Positions 14,329 through 16,325 of a DNA stretch of 16,465 nt are shown piece after piece. The notes beneath the pieces are model-generated. The model had not been told where the DNA came from. It ran no database searches and saw nothing but the letters and a program-made list of their open reading frames with translations. Numbering within the stretch: position 1 is the stretch's first letter; the number at the start of each line of letters is the position of its first letter. The position numbers were made by a program, and so were the translations under genes. Origin of the DNA: Baffinella frigidus (Eukaryota; Cryptophyceae; Cryptomonadales; Baffinellaceae); the NCBI GenBank assembly GCA_026770585.1, contig MU646367.1:706923-723387 (forward strand), given 5' to 3'.

Positions 14329-16303
14329 GCGAGAAATAGAGAGAGATAGAACACCCGTTGCGGCTGTCAGGTGCCTGATCCAACCAGGGGGCCGAGCTCA
14401 ACTCCTTGCTAGCGCCACGCCAGGCCATCCCCACGGCATAGCCTGGTCCTGGGTCTCATGAGCCTGATGGTCGAGGTGAGGGGATTGGAGGAAGCGGAGG
14501 AGGAGGAGGAGGAGAAAGAGGAAAAAAAGAAGGAAGAGGAGGAGGAGGAGGAGGAGGCGGCGGCGGAGGAGGAGGAGGAGGATAATGAGGAGGAAGAGGA
14601 GGAGAATGCGGAGGAGGAGGTGAAGAATGAGGAGGAGGAGGTGAAGGGTGCAGACCAGAAGCGCCCCGCGACCAGCATCACACAACACCCCCAACAGGTG
14701 CGCGATCCTCGCCGAAGTCTCGGTCGGCACAATCACCTCCACCGCCGCAGGCCCCTGAAGGGTTTGGGGTTCGGGGTGTGGGGATTGGGGGTTGGGATTC
14801 GGGGTTTGGGGTTTGGTGTTTGGTGTTTGGGGTTTGGGGTTTGGGGTTTGGGGTTTGGGGTTTGGGGTTTGGGGTTTGGGGTTTGGGGTTTGGGGTTTGG
14901 GGTGTGGTGTTTTGGGGTTGTGGGGTCAGGAATTGGGGTTCGGGGTTTGGTGTTTGGTGTTTGGTGTTTGGTATTTGGGGGTTAGGATTTCGGGTTTCGG
15001 GTTTCGGGTTCCGGGTTTCGGGTTTCGGGTTTCGGGATTCGGGTTTACCAGTCCGCCCGGCAAACTGCTCCCCGTGCCTCCGCGCGATTCGCCCCTTGTC
15101 TCCGGGCGCGAAGAGGTCCGCTCTTTCCCCGGGAGCGCCTGGTTTAGGTATCAGGGTCTAGGATTTAGGGTTGAGGGTTGATGATGTAGGGGTTAGGGTT
15201 GAGGGCTTAGGTTTAGGGTTTAGAGTTTAGGGGTTCGGGTTCAGGGTTTAGGGTTTAGGGTACCGCCCAAGGGTCGACTGGGAGGAGTTCCTTGAACTCC
15301 GCGAAGCTGCCCCACCCCCCAGCCTGCAGGAGGGGTGGGGGTTGGGAGGTTGTGTGGAGGGTTGTTTTAGTTGCTATTGCTGGCAGCGTGCGATGGCAGG
15401 TACGGTCAGCCAGAAAGGGGCGAGTGGTTGCAAAAATGGAAGGAAGGAAGGAAGGAAGGAAGGAAGGAAGCACGCAAGCAAGGAGGCGCGTGCGTGGGGT
15501 TGCTGGAAGCGTGCGATGGCACGTGCAGCCAGACAAAGGGGGAAGTGTTTGCTTGCACGGAAGGAGGCGCGTGCGTGCCTGCTCCAGGGCCGTCTCACGC
15601 TGTGCGGAGGGGTGCTGACGGAAGAAAGCAGAGTGCGAGTGGTCGCAAGCAAGCAAGGAAGCAAGGAGGCAAGGACACAAGGACGCAACGAGTGAAGGAG
15701 GAGAGTGCGTGCCTGCTCCGGAGCGAAGCCTAGGCGCGGCGGACCCGCCTCGCGACCGCGGATCCAGTAGTCGAAGACCGTCATCTTCCCCGGGAACCGC
15801 GCCAGCGTTATCTGCCGCCCCCGAGCCCCGTTCGTCAGAGAGAGAGAGCGAGCGAGAGAGAGAGAGAGCCCGTCAATGCCTCTCCGACTGACTCGCTGGG
15901 GACCCCCGAGCCCCGCCCGTCAGAGAGAGAGAGAGAGAGAAAGAGCGAGCGTCAGAGAGAGAGAGAGAGCGAGTGAGAGAGAGCGCAAGCTAGCGCGAGA
16001 GACAGCCCGTGAATGCCTCTCTGACTGACTCGCTGGAGACACTCGTGGTTGCACGCGCTGGAGTGGGGAGTGGTGATCCTCACCGCGTGACCGTGGGGGT
16101 ATTGATCGCGCAGGCATCAGGCGGGGCGTTCAGGGTTCCGTGTTTCGGGTTTCGGGATTAGGGTTCAGGGTTTAGGGTTTGGGAGGGGGCGTACGTGGTC
16201 GCGAGCCCAGTCATTGAACTTGCTGGCTGAGTTCTCTTCCAGATGCCCGCCCATCCCCCACACCAGCGCAAACGCCGCAGCACCCATCAGCATTTTCACT
16301 TGC
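711..16303 (-). CDS. Dynein heavy chain, partial, multi-exon (end of AAA2 to stalk base)
   Basis: This is the gene-level entry; the exons are listed separately. Dynein heavy chains are microtubule motors with six AAA modules in one chain. The translated exons, read from high to low coordinates, reproduce the family order: AAA2 end (FALVWGMGGHLEE), linker (VFDYW), AAA3 Walker A (GNAGTGKT), AAA3 Walker B (LIFIVDDVYLP), post-AAA3 (WIHENQRAFGDRM), AAA4 Walker A (GPRGVGRRSL), AAA4 IAEDINAFLCSG, then VDWVGPW. About 890 codons are recovered from 15.6 kb, close to what this stretch of the motor normally needs. The AAA3 context (TETSARI before the P-loop, no GPPGGGR signature after Walker B) resembles axonemal outer-arm chains; this is inference. 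Sequence is highly divergent, but most neighbouring exons phase correctly and none contains an in-frame stop. Both ends are missing. Confidence 0.93.
890..939 (-). CDS. Possible dynein heavy chain exon 25 (stalk helix)
   Basis: Two leading bases followed by GKNVSELEIKKDRTQK, helical and charged, where stalk coiled coil 1 would start. The acceptor is GGATGCAG, the donor GTGCTC. The leading bases fit the one base left by exon 24, and the end is phase 0 into exon 26. GTAAGA inside this exon could instead be a donor of a different exon, so this is tentative. Confidence 0.38.
1089..1223. repeat. Imperfect inverted repeat (foldback) in intron 24
   Basis: Arms at about 1089-1121 and 1188-1223 share GTAG(A/C)ACGGTG(C/T)GCAGAG and AGAAGTTGGCCG in opposite orientation, with a loop of about 66 bp. 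It may be a small foldback element or a structured part of the intron. The rest of intron 24 (940-1547) is unique sequence in which I see nothing else. Confidence 0.75.
1548..1635 (-). CDS. Dynein heavy chain exon 24: helix before stalk
   Basis: Twenty-nine codons in phase 0: AIIFGRNLAAELCVNLHSLA then ATLEPLEFS, plus one base. It resembles the dynein x-x-h-x-x-h-x-x-h-H-x-S-V/L helix that precedes the Y-V-T-P segment. Acceptor CCCCCCGCAG after a pyrimidine-rich stretch; donor GTTCTC. I could not find a Y-V-T-P exon after it. Confidence 0.65.
1865..1924 (-). CDS. Charged dynein heavy chain exon 23, copy B of a duplicated exon
   Basis: Twenty codons in phase 0: DTNAETPAEQKEREEVERRK. Compared with copy A, D becomes E and T becomes V, and the donor context is repeated as well (AAG then GTTCCC versus GTCCCC). 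The acceptor is GGGAGTTAG, unusually G-rich and part of a TTAGGGG-like array, so it may be weak. It could be a constitutive second copy, a mutually exclusive partner of copy A, or a decaying duplicate. Confidence 0.55.
2022..2111 (-). CDS. Charged dynein heavy chain exon 22, copy A of a duplicated exon
   Basis: Thirty codons in phase 0: KKTVLNLVDEDE then NTETPAEQKDREETERRK. It is highly charged, probably helical or coiled-coil, with no family motif I recognise. It sits after the VDW segment, where chains are variable. Acceptor GTGAGCAG, donor GTCCCC. The last 18 residues are nearly repeated in exon 23. Both copies are phase 0 at both ends, so including one or both keeps the frame. Confidence 0.7.
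2155..2311. repeat. Compound microsatellite (CT)n-(TGTC)n-(TG)n
   Basis: About 2155-2191 is CT-rich, 2203-2288 is TGTC/TGTT/TGCC tetramers, and 2286-2310 is TG. It lies in intron 21. Confidence 0.97.
2397..2500. repeat. Degenerate telomere-like heptamers
   Basis: Units such as TTTCGGG, TTTAGGG, TGTATGG and GGTTGAA on the plus strand, adjacent to the donor of exon 21 at 2511. Confidence 0.9.
2512..2625 (-). CDS. Dynein heavy chain exon 21: V-D-W-V-G-P-W motif
   Basis: Thirty-eight codons in phase 0: VDWVGPWGRADLMHAATEKI and KLIPLVEEAFALLMPKTP. This is the family I-D-W-F-x-x-W-P-x-x-A-L-x-x-V-A-x-x-(F/L)-L. Acceptor CTGGTGCAG, donor GTCCGC, followed closely by CCCTAAACCCGAAACCC. A near-copy of the acceptor plus GTGGATT lies about 45 bp upstream in the same intron. 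Confidence 0.92.
2655..2675 (-). repeat. Extra copy of exon 21 acceptor
   Basis: On the sense strand GGTGCAGGTGGATTTGG repeats the true junction GGTGCAG/GTGGATTGG at 2625. The copy soon reads into telomere-like sequence, so it is unlikely to be an exon. The rest of intron 20 contains GA-rich sequence at about 2740-2780. Confidence 0.8.
2960..3027 (-). CDS. Dynein heavy chain exon 20: post-sensor (R-x-R-x-h-P-x-L)
   Basis: Two leading bases and 22 codons: APDGAHLRAATRNLAPALRR then CW. The order matches family G-x-x-h-R-x-R-x-R-x-F-P-x-L-x-x-x-(C/T), immediately before I-D-W-F. Acceptor GATTGTTGCAG, donor GTGCGT, phase 0 out. Without this splice the frame would continue with a plausible but poorer match. 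Confidence 0.8.
3040..3105. repeat. GGTTGTGAGC(G/T) minisatellite
   Basis: About six copies of an 11 bp unit, GGTTGYGAGYG, lie just upstream (sense strand) of the acceptor of exon 20; on the sense strand they read CGCTCACAACC. Confidence 0.92.
3209..3281 (-). CDS. Dynein heavy chain exon 19: AAA4 sensor strand
   Basis: Twenty-four codons in phase 0: GHALFLEFVATAARGVRVVL then CIST. This aligns with dynein F-h-x-x-V-R-x-N-L-H-h-V-L-x-M-S-P-x-G, with CISTGAPDG across the next junction replacing MSPVG. Acceptor GGCTGGCAG, donor GTGCCC, one base carried over, matching exon 20. Telomere-like CACCCGAAACCCCAACCC follows the donor closely. Two further copies of the acceptor occur upstream. Confidence 0.82.
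3350..3420 (-). repeat. Two extra copies of exon 19 acceptor and start
   Basis: The true junction is CAG/GGGCACGCGCTGTTCCTC. A copy at about 3350-3378 reads CTAG/GGGCACGCGTCCTTCCTCGA, translating GHASFLDYLA against GHALFLEFVA. A third site at about 3406-3417 reads CACAG/GGGCAC. A perfect 16 bp palindrome, GCCAGAAGCTTCTGGC, lies further on at 3465-3480. Confidence 0.82.
3691..3800. repeat. (GAGGAGAG)n minisatellite
   Basis: An 8 bp purine-rich unit is repeated about eleven times on the plus strand; on the sense strand this is a long pyrimidine tract in intron 18. Confidence 0.96.
3816..3924 (-). CDS. Probable dynein heavy chain exon 18 (AAA4, variable)
   Basis: No motif I recognise. The frame required by exon 17 is open across 35 codons: STTLSVDPGRLSDALPFYGD then QGWRAVAAALGGMT. 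Acceptor CCCTGCAG, donor GTGCCT. The position corresponds to the variable helices between the E-D-I-N element and the L-H-h-V-L strand. It leaves two bases, but exon 19 begins in phase 0, so a small exon may be missing between them. Confidence 0.6.
3988..4054. repeat. (CT)n microsatellite
   Basis: CT dinucleotides on the plus strand with a few interruptions, in intron 17. Confidence 0.97.
4163..4289 (-). CDS. Dynein heavy chain exon 17: AAA4 E-D-I-N-x-x-L-x-S-G motif
   Basis: Forty-two codons in phase 0 include APPGIAEDINAFLCSGDIVG and LWNETDRETM. This is the dynein AAA4 signature F-L-E-D-I-N-N-h-L-x-(S/T)-G-E-V-P-x-L-F-x-x-(D/E)-E. GEVPNLF has become GDIVGLW. Acceptor TGATGGCAG, donor GTACGC. 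It ends with one base, completed by the two leading bases of exon 18. A second copy of the acceptor and first bases lies upstream near 4361-4380. Confidence 0.93.
4361..4390 (-). repeat. Extra copy of exon 17 acceptor
   Basis: Sense strand GCTGATGCCAG/GATGCCGCT echoes the true CTGATGGCAG/GATGCGCCG at 4289. The remaining part of intron 16 (4290-4826) is unique sequence, AT-richer around 4700-4810, with no gene seen. Confidence 0.7.
4827..4924 (-). CDS. Dynein heavy chain exon 16: AAA4 Walker B
   Basis: Two leading bases, then 32 codons: WDREMFRTGIKTLLTVAGNS and GKPGAIIICDAQ. This matches W-R-x-D-L-K-x-x-h-x-x-A-G-x-x-x-x-x-h-h-F-L-h-x-D-(T/S)-Q of AAA4, with CDAQ in place of TDTQ. Acceptor GGGCGGCAG, donor GTGCTC, phase 0 into exon 17. 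The aspartate of Walker B is retained. Confidence 0.9.
4961..5060. repeat. Short direct repeats GTCAGGCGC(T/G)AGCAACC
   Basis: GTCAGGCGCTAGCAACC recurs as GTCAGGCGCGAGCAACC about 33 bp on, then more loosely as GTCAGGCACGCCATGG. They lie in intron 15, which also holds a (CT)n run at 5228-5253 beside the exon 15 donor. Confidence 0.75.
5267..5337 (-). CDS. Dynein heavy chain exon 15: AAA4 Walker A (degenerate)
   Basis: After two leading bases, 23 codons read PRGVGRRSLARLGAFVAHCK then TVE. With the split G this is GPRGVGRRSLARLGAF against the family form G-V-G-G-S-G-(R/K)-Q-S-L-x-R-L-A-A-F. The P-loop lysine is arginine, as in many axonemal AAA4 sites, and the middle glycine and serine are replaced, so nucleotide binding may be weak. 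Acceptor GGTGGCAG; donor GTACGC. Phase to exon 16 is unresolved; about eight residues are missing between them. Confidence 0.9.
5375..5525. repeat. Duplicated CACCA-rich segment in intron 14
   Basis: ACCACCGTGGTCATGAAC near 5399 and ATCACCACCCTGGTGATGCC near 5502 are diverged copies with the same flanks (CACATCACCAAAAGGACC versus CACACCACCAGA). On the sense strand each encodes a short hydrophobic run (VVMLV or VVILV), so a lost microexon before the AAA4 P-loop is conceivable. Confidence 0.55.
5835..5951 (-). CDS. Dynein heavy chain exon 14: AAA4 entry helix
   Basis: Thirty-nine codons in phase 0 include ARIALFPLLMMHTVRLVRSA and SRGDPW, aligning with dynein M-N-L-V-L-F-x-x-A-h-x-H-h-x-R-I-x-R-h-h-x-x-P-R-G-N-A. 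The conserved H and R are retained. Acceptor CGCGCAG, donor GTGCTC. The next recognised exon begins with two leading bases, so this junction does not phase. A missing microexon for the hydrophobic residues before the P-loop is the likely reason; short GTGGTGATTCTGGTG-like duplicated stretches near 5390 and 5500 are candidates. Confidence 0.82.
6111..6133 (-). repeat. Extra copy of exon 14 acceptor
   Basis: Plus-strand CCACCACCCGCTTCCCCTGCGCG repeats 5931-5957, CCACCACCCGACCTTCTTTCC then CTGCGCG, the acceptor and start of exon 14. On the sense strand the copy would read GKRVVVGG where exon 14 reads GKKVGWWSG. The flank also recurs: CTTCATG(G/C)GCGCTCG at about 6015 and 6248. Confidence 0.82.
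6141..6240. repeat. T/G-rich heptamer array (TTTTTGG)n
   Basis: TTGTTGC/TTGTTGG units followed by TTTTTGG heptamers. The 7 bp period is the same as that of the telomere-like arrays. Confidence 0.92.
6480..6612. repeat. (TGTGTTGTG)n minisatellite
   Basis: A 9 bp unit is repeated about 14 times with few changes. It is open in several frames, which explains Cys/Val and His/Thr rich spurious reading frames. Confidence 0.98.
6858..6965. repeat. Long hairpin-forming inverted repeat
   Basis: The core ACCCTTGCAGAGACCCC, then GGATCT, then GGGGTCTCTGCAAGGGT pairs perfectly over 17 bp with a nearly self-complementary centre. The outer arms continue as TTGGACCAAATC(T/A)TCGATTTT with mismatches, giving arms of about 54 bp and essentially no loop. 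Likely a miniature foldback transposable element or a recent palindromic duplication. Confidence 0.93.
7593..7690. repeat. (CT)n-(GTCT)n microsatellite
   Basis: About 50 bp of pure CT followed by GTCT tetramers and CT-rich sequence. Confidence 0.97.
7878..8036. repeat. Heptamer array, mainly TTTATGG
   Basis: It begins with TTTAGGG-type units and becomes a uniform run of TTTATGG (about 11 in a row from 7965), ending with TTTAGGG. G-rich strand is plus. Confidence 0.97.
8426..8500 (+). repeat. Dispersed repeat, copy 1
   Basis: CCTCCTTGTCATTCACTCCT through CCAGCGCGCT recurs in opposite orientation at 10616-10690 with about five differences. TCCGACACGTTATTT flanks it on both sides (8411 and 8505). 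Confidence 0.9.
8755..8896. repeat. Interstitial telomere-like array (TTTAGGG)n
   Basis: About 19 units of TTTAGGG and close variants (TTTGGGG, TTGAGGG), G-rich strand plus. Plant and many algal telomeres use TTTAGGG. Confidence 0.97.
9269..9357. repeat. Direct repeat pair and short inverted repeat
   Basis: TGCGAGGCTGATTCAATTCG occurs at about 9269 and 9306, 37 bp apart. AATTGCCGACTGGCAATT at about 9343 is a short hairpin. Confidence 0.85.
9441..9485 (-). CDS. Dynein heavy chain exon 13: helix before AAA4
   Basis: Fifteen codons in phase 0, EGLDNLFTALDQHLQ, match the dynein helix x-x-L-x-x-h-(L/M)-x-x-x-L-x-(x)YN that leads into AAA4. Acceptor GGTGGTGCAG, donor GTCACA. Joining directly to exon 14 across a 3.5 kb intron restores the expected spacing to the I-A-L-F motif. 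Confidence 0.62.
9701..9722. repeat. Alternating GC tract
   Basis: A 10 bp GCGCGCGCGC run, one T, then another GCGCGCGCGCG run; self-complementary and of the kind able to adopt Z-DNA. It lies in intron 12. Confidence 0.9.
9729..9820 (-). CDS. Probable dynein heavy chain exon 12 (F-G-D-F-like region before AAA4)
   Basis: The translation contains DEKFSFDSLGLTDYSHFDIS. This is weakly like the dynein L-h-F-G-D-F-(x)n-Y-x-x-h-x-D element that sits at this point. The acceptor is ACCAG (two leading bases) and the proposed donor is GTTGTC, which keeps phase 0 into exon 13. A better-looking donor, GTGTCC, would end the exon at 9758 but leave phase 1. Boundaries are tentative. Confidence 0.45.
9848..10112. 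repeat. Tandem duplication in intron 11
   Basis: AGATCTTCTCGGTTTC through GCACCTGGGGAACGT(G/A)TTCGGCAGT and GGATC occurs at 9848-9904 and 10058-10112, with a partial third copy (GATCTTCTAGGTTTC) near 9934. GA repeats fill 9983-10030. On the sense strand the shared part contains CCCCAG/GTGCC, a splice-acceptor-like site. Confidence 0.88.
10121..10208 (-). CDS. Probable dynein heavy chain exon 11 (before AAA4)
   Basis: I do not recognise a motif here. Phase 0 gives SMLRRRFAVNWSYEMVNW followed by KSVFSRIRPRY, an open, amphipathic stretch where chains carry a variable helical segment. Acceptor GGAGCAG and donor GTGACG. The leftover base matches the two leading bases of exon 12. A second frame is also open and helical, so the reading frame rests on phase logic. 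A diverged copy of the acceptor and first bases lies about 160 bp upstream (near 10351-10380). Confidence 0.45.
10448..10521 (-). other. Unplaced exon-like segment in intron 10
   Basis: An acceptor (ACACCAG) and a donor (GTATCT) bracket an open stretch reading VLAKPGAPPTKASLQYFAQW or, in another frame, HEGFFAILRAMVPRA. Including it in phase 0 leaves two bases and breaks the frame into exon 11, so I left it out of the main model. It could be an alternative exon or chance. Confidence 0.25.
10616..10690 (-). repeat. Dispersed repeat, copy 2 (inverted relative to 8426-8500)
   Basis: Reverse complement of copy 1, ending AAGGAGG. It lies in intron 10. Part of it (GCGC(A/G)CGCTGGG(G/A)GAAGGTG) is repeated at about 10587. 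Confidence 0.9.
10801..10912 (-). CDS. Dynein heavy chain exon 10: H-E-N-x-R-x-F-G-D-R motif
   Basis: After one leading base, 37 codons read CPDAAALAKLWIHENQRAFG and then DRMRDPADVVWLDKLLQ. L-W-x-H-E-x-x-R-V-F-x-D-R-h-(x)n-D-x-x-W/F is among the most diagnostic dynein motifs between AAA3 and AAA4. Acceptor TTGCTGCAG. The donor appears to be GC (CAG then GCAAGC), the form expected of a GC-AG intron; a GT donor further on would need readthrough into telomere-like sequence. Several diverged copies of this exon's acceptor lie upstream in its intron. Confidence 0.93.
11031..11400 (-). repeat. Cluster of diverged copies of the exon 10 acceptor
   Basis: The true junction on the plus strand is CGCGTCGGGGCAC/CTGCAGCAAGGTT. 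Copies occur at about 11031 (CGCATCCGGGCACCTGCAGC), 11148 (CGCATCCGGGAACCTGCAGC), 11243 (CGTCGAGGCACGTGCAGCAA) and, reduced to CGCTGCATCGGGGCACT, at about 11309, 11325 and 11341. Flanks such as GTTGGTTGCC, GTTGGTCTCC and GAGCAATGGG also recur. Confidence 0.88.
11535..11728 (-). CDS. Dynein heavy chain exon 9: post-AAA3 helices
   Basis: Sixty-four codons in phase 0. LTDACIDVYSALRNELPPDT then PARLFCCWTLHDLFRLVRCF corresponds to the dynein A-x-x-x-(I/L)-Y-x-x-h-(x)n-PTP-x-K-x-H-Y-x-F-N-L-R-D-L-x-x-h-(F/V)-x-G. Ours keeps the D-L/F pattern but loses HY and N. Acceptor CTCGACAG. Donor GTGCCC leaves two bases that pair in phase with the single leading base of exon 10. Confidence 0.9.
11844..12101 (-). 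CDS. Dynein heavy chain exon 8: AAA3, W-x-D segment and sensor region
   Basis: The longest exon, 86 codons in phase 0. GGGGFYAESDGAWTDVAGAL aligns with the dynein (G)GWYDR...L-x-W-x-x-I segment. LLLLTSEPHRGG replaces the usual M-x-P-x-x-G signature. GLVRNLAVLAVHAPEVDVLR aligns with R-x-x-R-H-F-x-V-h-x-h-x-x-P-x-x-x-x-L-x-x-I-(F/Y). A Pro/Gly-rich start and a GGGGGG run (GGGGGT repeats) are lineage-specific expansions. Acceptor ACCGCAG comes just after TTTGTGG-type repeats (sense CCACAAA); the donor GTAACC is good. Confidence 0.88.
12116..12270. repeat. Heptamer array TTTGTGG with TTTATGG tail
   Basis: About 11 uniform TTTGTGG units then variants, immediately beside the acceptor of exon 8 (12101). 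Confidence 0.97.
12291..12414 (-). CDS. Dynein heavy chain exon 7: AAA3 Walker B
   Basis: One leading base, then 41 codons starting TLIFIVDDVYLPLS, the dynein AAA3 Walker B (hhhhFIDD-x-x-x-P), and ending LGSPLEMLRAL, the P-x-E-L/M-L-R-x-L helix that follows. A serine-rich insert (SASSSSSSAPAS), encoded by CTC/TCC repeats, separates them; canonical chains have about ten residues here. The acceptor AAACCAG is the end of a CCCTAAA array. The donor is GTCAAC, in phase 0. Confidence 0.93.
12418..12567. repeat. Interstitial telomere-like array (TTTAGGG)n
   Basis: TTTAGGG and variants begin directly at the acceptor of exon 7; on the sense strand CCCTAAACCAG is the 3' splice site. Confidence 0.97.
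12805..13145. repeat. Duplicated segments in intron 6
   Basis: TTCTCAGAACACC(C/A)C through GCAAT(A/T)TT(G/A)ATCCTG occurs at about 12811 and 13008. GGGCGG(G/A)CGGGGCGGAAGGCATGCCT occurs at about 12957 and 13095. The two periods are interleaved, suggesting successive tandem duplications of a roughly 140-200 bp unit. Intron 6 shows no exon-like match to dynein. Confidence 0.85.
13325..13465. repeat. TGTTCATCCCCGCCACTC minisatellite
   Basis: Diverged 18-38 bp units with the core (A/T)TGTTCA(T/C)CCC(C/A)(G/C)CCACTC repeat about five times. Confidence 0.85.
13548..13625 (+). repeat. Dispersed repeat family R, copy 1
   Basis: TACTGTACCGAGGCGGGCT, then CTAATCTCTAGGCTGAGAG and TAATAAAGATGA. Shares both blocks with copy 3 (16326-16420). 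Confidence 0.85.
13865..13915 (+). repeat. Dispersed repeat family R, copy 2
   Basis: TCGGATCATTCATCTCTAGG, CTTAAGAGTAATAAAGAAGA. It ends within about ten bases of exon 6's donor. The conserved 3' end, AGTAATAAAGAAGAAG, resembles the tail of a short retroposon, which is inference. Confidence 0.85.
13925..14033 (-). CDS. Dynein heavy chain exon 6: AAA3 between Walker A and B
   Basis: After two leading bases, 35 codons encode ANLVHFAHTLSGTAHLAHTL and then PDKRSQESAGPPNTA. This parallels the dynein stretch N-F-x-x-x-T-(S/T)-x-x-L-x-x-x-(I/L)-(x)n-K-R/K-(x)n-GPP. Acceptor GTCCGCAG (an alternative three bases in) and donor GTGAGT, a strong consensus. It leaves two bases, and the Walker B exon begins with the single base needed, so intron phase confirms the 1.5 kb jump to exon 7. 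A dispersed repeat copy abuts the donor side. Confidence 0.8.
14127..14228 (-). CDS. Dynein heavy chain exon 5: AAA3 Walker A
   Basis: Thirty-four codons in phase 0 begin VGNAGTGKTTLAHAAAARVA, an intact P-loop (GxxxxGKT) for nucleotide binding in AAA3. The acceptor is GAGCAG after a long pyrimidine-rich tract that includes CT repeats. The donor listed, GTGCGT, leaves phase 0, whereas the next exon needs phase 1. Donors a few bases further (GTCGTC, end 14123, or GTCAGC, end 14120) restore the phase, so the 3' end may extend 4-7 bases. Confidence 0.92.
14269..14350. repeat. (GA)n microsatellite
   Basis: GA dinucleotides on plus; on the sense strand the pyrimidine tract upstream of exon 5 in intron 4. 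Confidence 0.97.
14487..14645. repeat. (GGA)n purine tract
   Basis: A GGA/GAG-rich stretch; its apparent Glu-rich reading frame on the plus strand is low-complexity. It directly follows exon 4's donor in intron 4. Confidence 0.95.
14656..14754 (-). CDS. Dynein heavy chain exon 4: start of AAA3
   Basis: Thirty-three codons in phase 0 include AVEVIVPTETSARIAHLLGV and DAGRGALL. This matches the dynein AAA3 entry (V/I-P-T/H-x-x-T-x-R-x-x-x-L-L, then x-RP-V-LLVG). The exon ends exactly at the LL before the P-loop and the next exon starts with VGNAGTGK. The acceptor AACCCTTCAG ends a telomere-like CCCAAAC array. The donor is GTCTGC. TETSARI resembles outer-arm chains more than cytoplasmic ones; that subtype reading is inference. 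Confidence 0.9.
14759..15052. repeat. Heptamer arrays TTTGGGG, TTTGGTG and TTTCGGG
   Basis: About 290 bp of intron 3. One variant is uniform for a run (TTTGGGG), then another (TTTCGGG). The array ends at the acceptor of exon 4. G-rich strand is plus. Confidence 0.97.
15139..15262. repeat. Telomere-like array TTTAGGG
   Basis: Degenerate TTTAGGG/TTGAGGG units leading straight into the GTACCC donor of exon 3. Confidence 0.95.
15264..15323 (-). CDS. Dynein heavy chain exon 3: linker before AAA3
   Basis: Twenty codons in phase 0 encode AGGWGSFAEFKELLPVDPWA, corresponding to the W-x-x-W/F-x-x-x-(V/I)P stretch after the DY motif in dyneins. Acceptor CTCCTGCAG follows a pyrimidine-rich tract. The donor GTACCC runs directly into CCCTAAACCCTAAACCC. 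It joins in phase 0 to the next exon. Recognition rests on position and phase more than on residue identity. Confidence 0.65.
15376..15720. repeat. Duplicated segments and (GGAA)n in intron 2
   Basis: TTGCTGG(C/A)AGCGTGCGATGGCA is present at about 15378 and 15499. A GGAA run lies at 15438-15470. GTGCGTGCCTGCTCC occurs at about 15571 and 15706; the second copy is the proposed GC splice donor of exon 2. Confidence 0.85.
15713..15811 (-). CDS. Dynein heavy chain exon 2: AAA2-AAA3 linker (VFDYW)
   Basis: Acceptor GGCGGCAG opens phase 0 with ITLARFPGKMTVFDYWIR, matching the conserved dynein element P-x-x-GT-V/I-F/Y-DY between AAA2 and AAA3. The 3' end is uncertain. A GT donor exists after the first G following the WIR codons (end at 15757) but leaves phase 1, which does not fit the next exon. 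A GC donor (CAG then GCACGC) at 15713 keeps phase 0 and gives 33 codons, so I chose it. GC-AG use also appears likely at exon 10. Confidence 0.72.
15820..16045. repeat. Two-copy tandem repeat containing (GA)n
   Basis: CCCGAGCCCCG(T/C)(T/C)CGTCAGAG, a GA run, then CCCGT(C/G)AATGCCTCTC and GACTGACTCGCTGG occur at 15820-15900 and 15906-16037. The second copy has an expanded GA part. It lies in intron 1, just upstream of exon 2's acceptor. Confidence 0.92.
16135..16183. repeat. Short telomere-like array
   Basis: TTCCGTG, TTTCGGG, ATTAGGG, TTTAGGG, beside the donor of exon 1. Confidence 0.92.
16195..16303 (-). CDS. Dynein heavy chain exon 1: end of AAA2
   Basis: The exon carries 36 codons after one leading base. 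The translation includes MGAAAFALVWGMGGHLEEN followed by SASKFNDWARDH, matching the dynein motif F-x-F-x-x-W-x-x-GG-x-L-(x)n-F-x-x-W/F-x-R that closes AAA2. The acceptor is CCTTGCAG and the donor is GTACGC. The exon ends in phase 0, matching the next exon. The donor is followed within about 15 bases by CCCTAAA-like repeats. A dispersed repeat copy ends only about 30 bases upstream of the acceptor. This is the most N-terminal coding segment in the window. Confidence 0.85.
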
Positions 16304-16325
16304 CTGCAAGGGGCCTCCCCGTCAG

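Noticed and set aside
14458-15181. Glu-rich and Gly-Phe-Gly-Val-Trp repeat open frames on plus
   Set aside because: They are direct translations of the GGA tract and the heptamer arrays (period 7 gives a 7-residue repeat). They lie antisense to dynein introns and exon 4.
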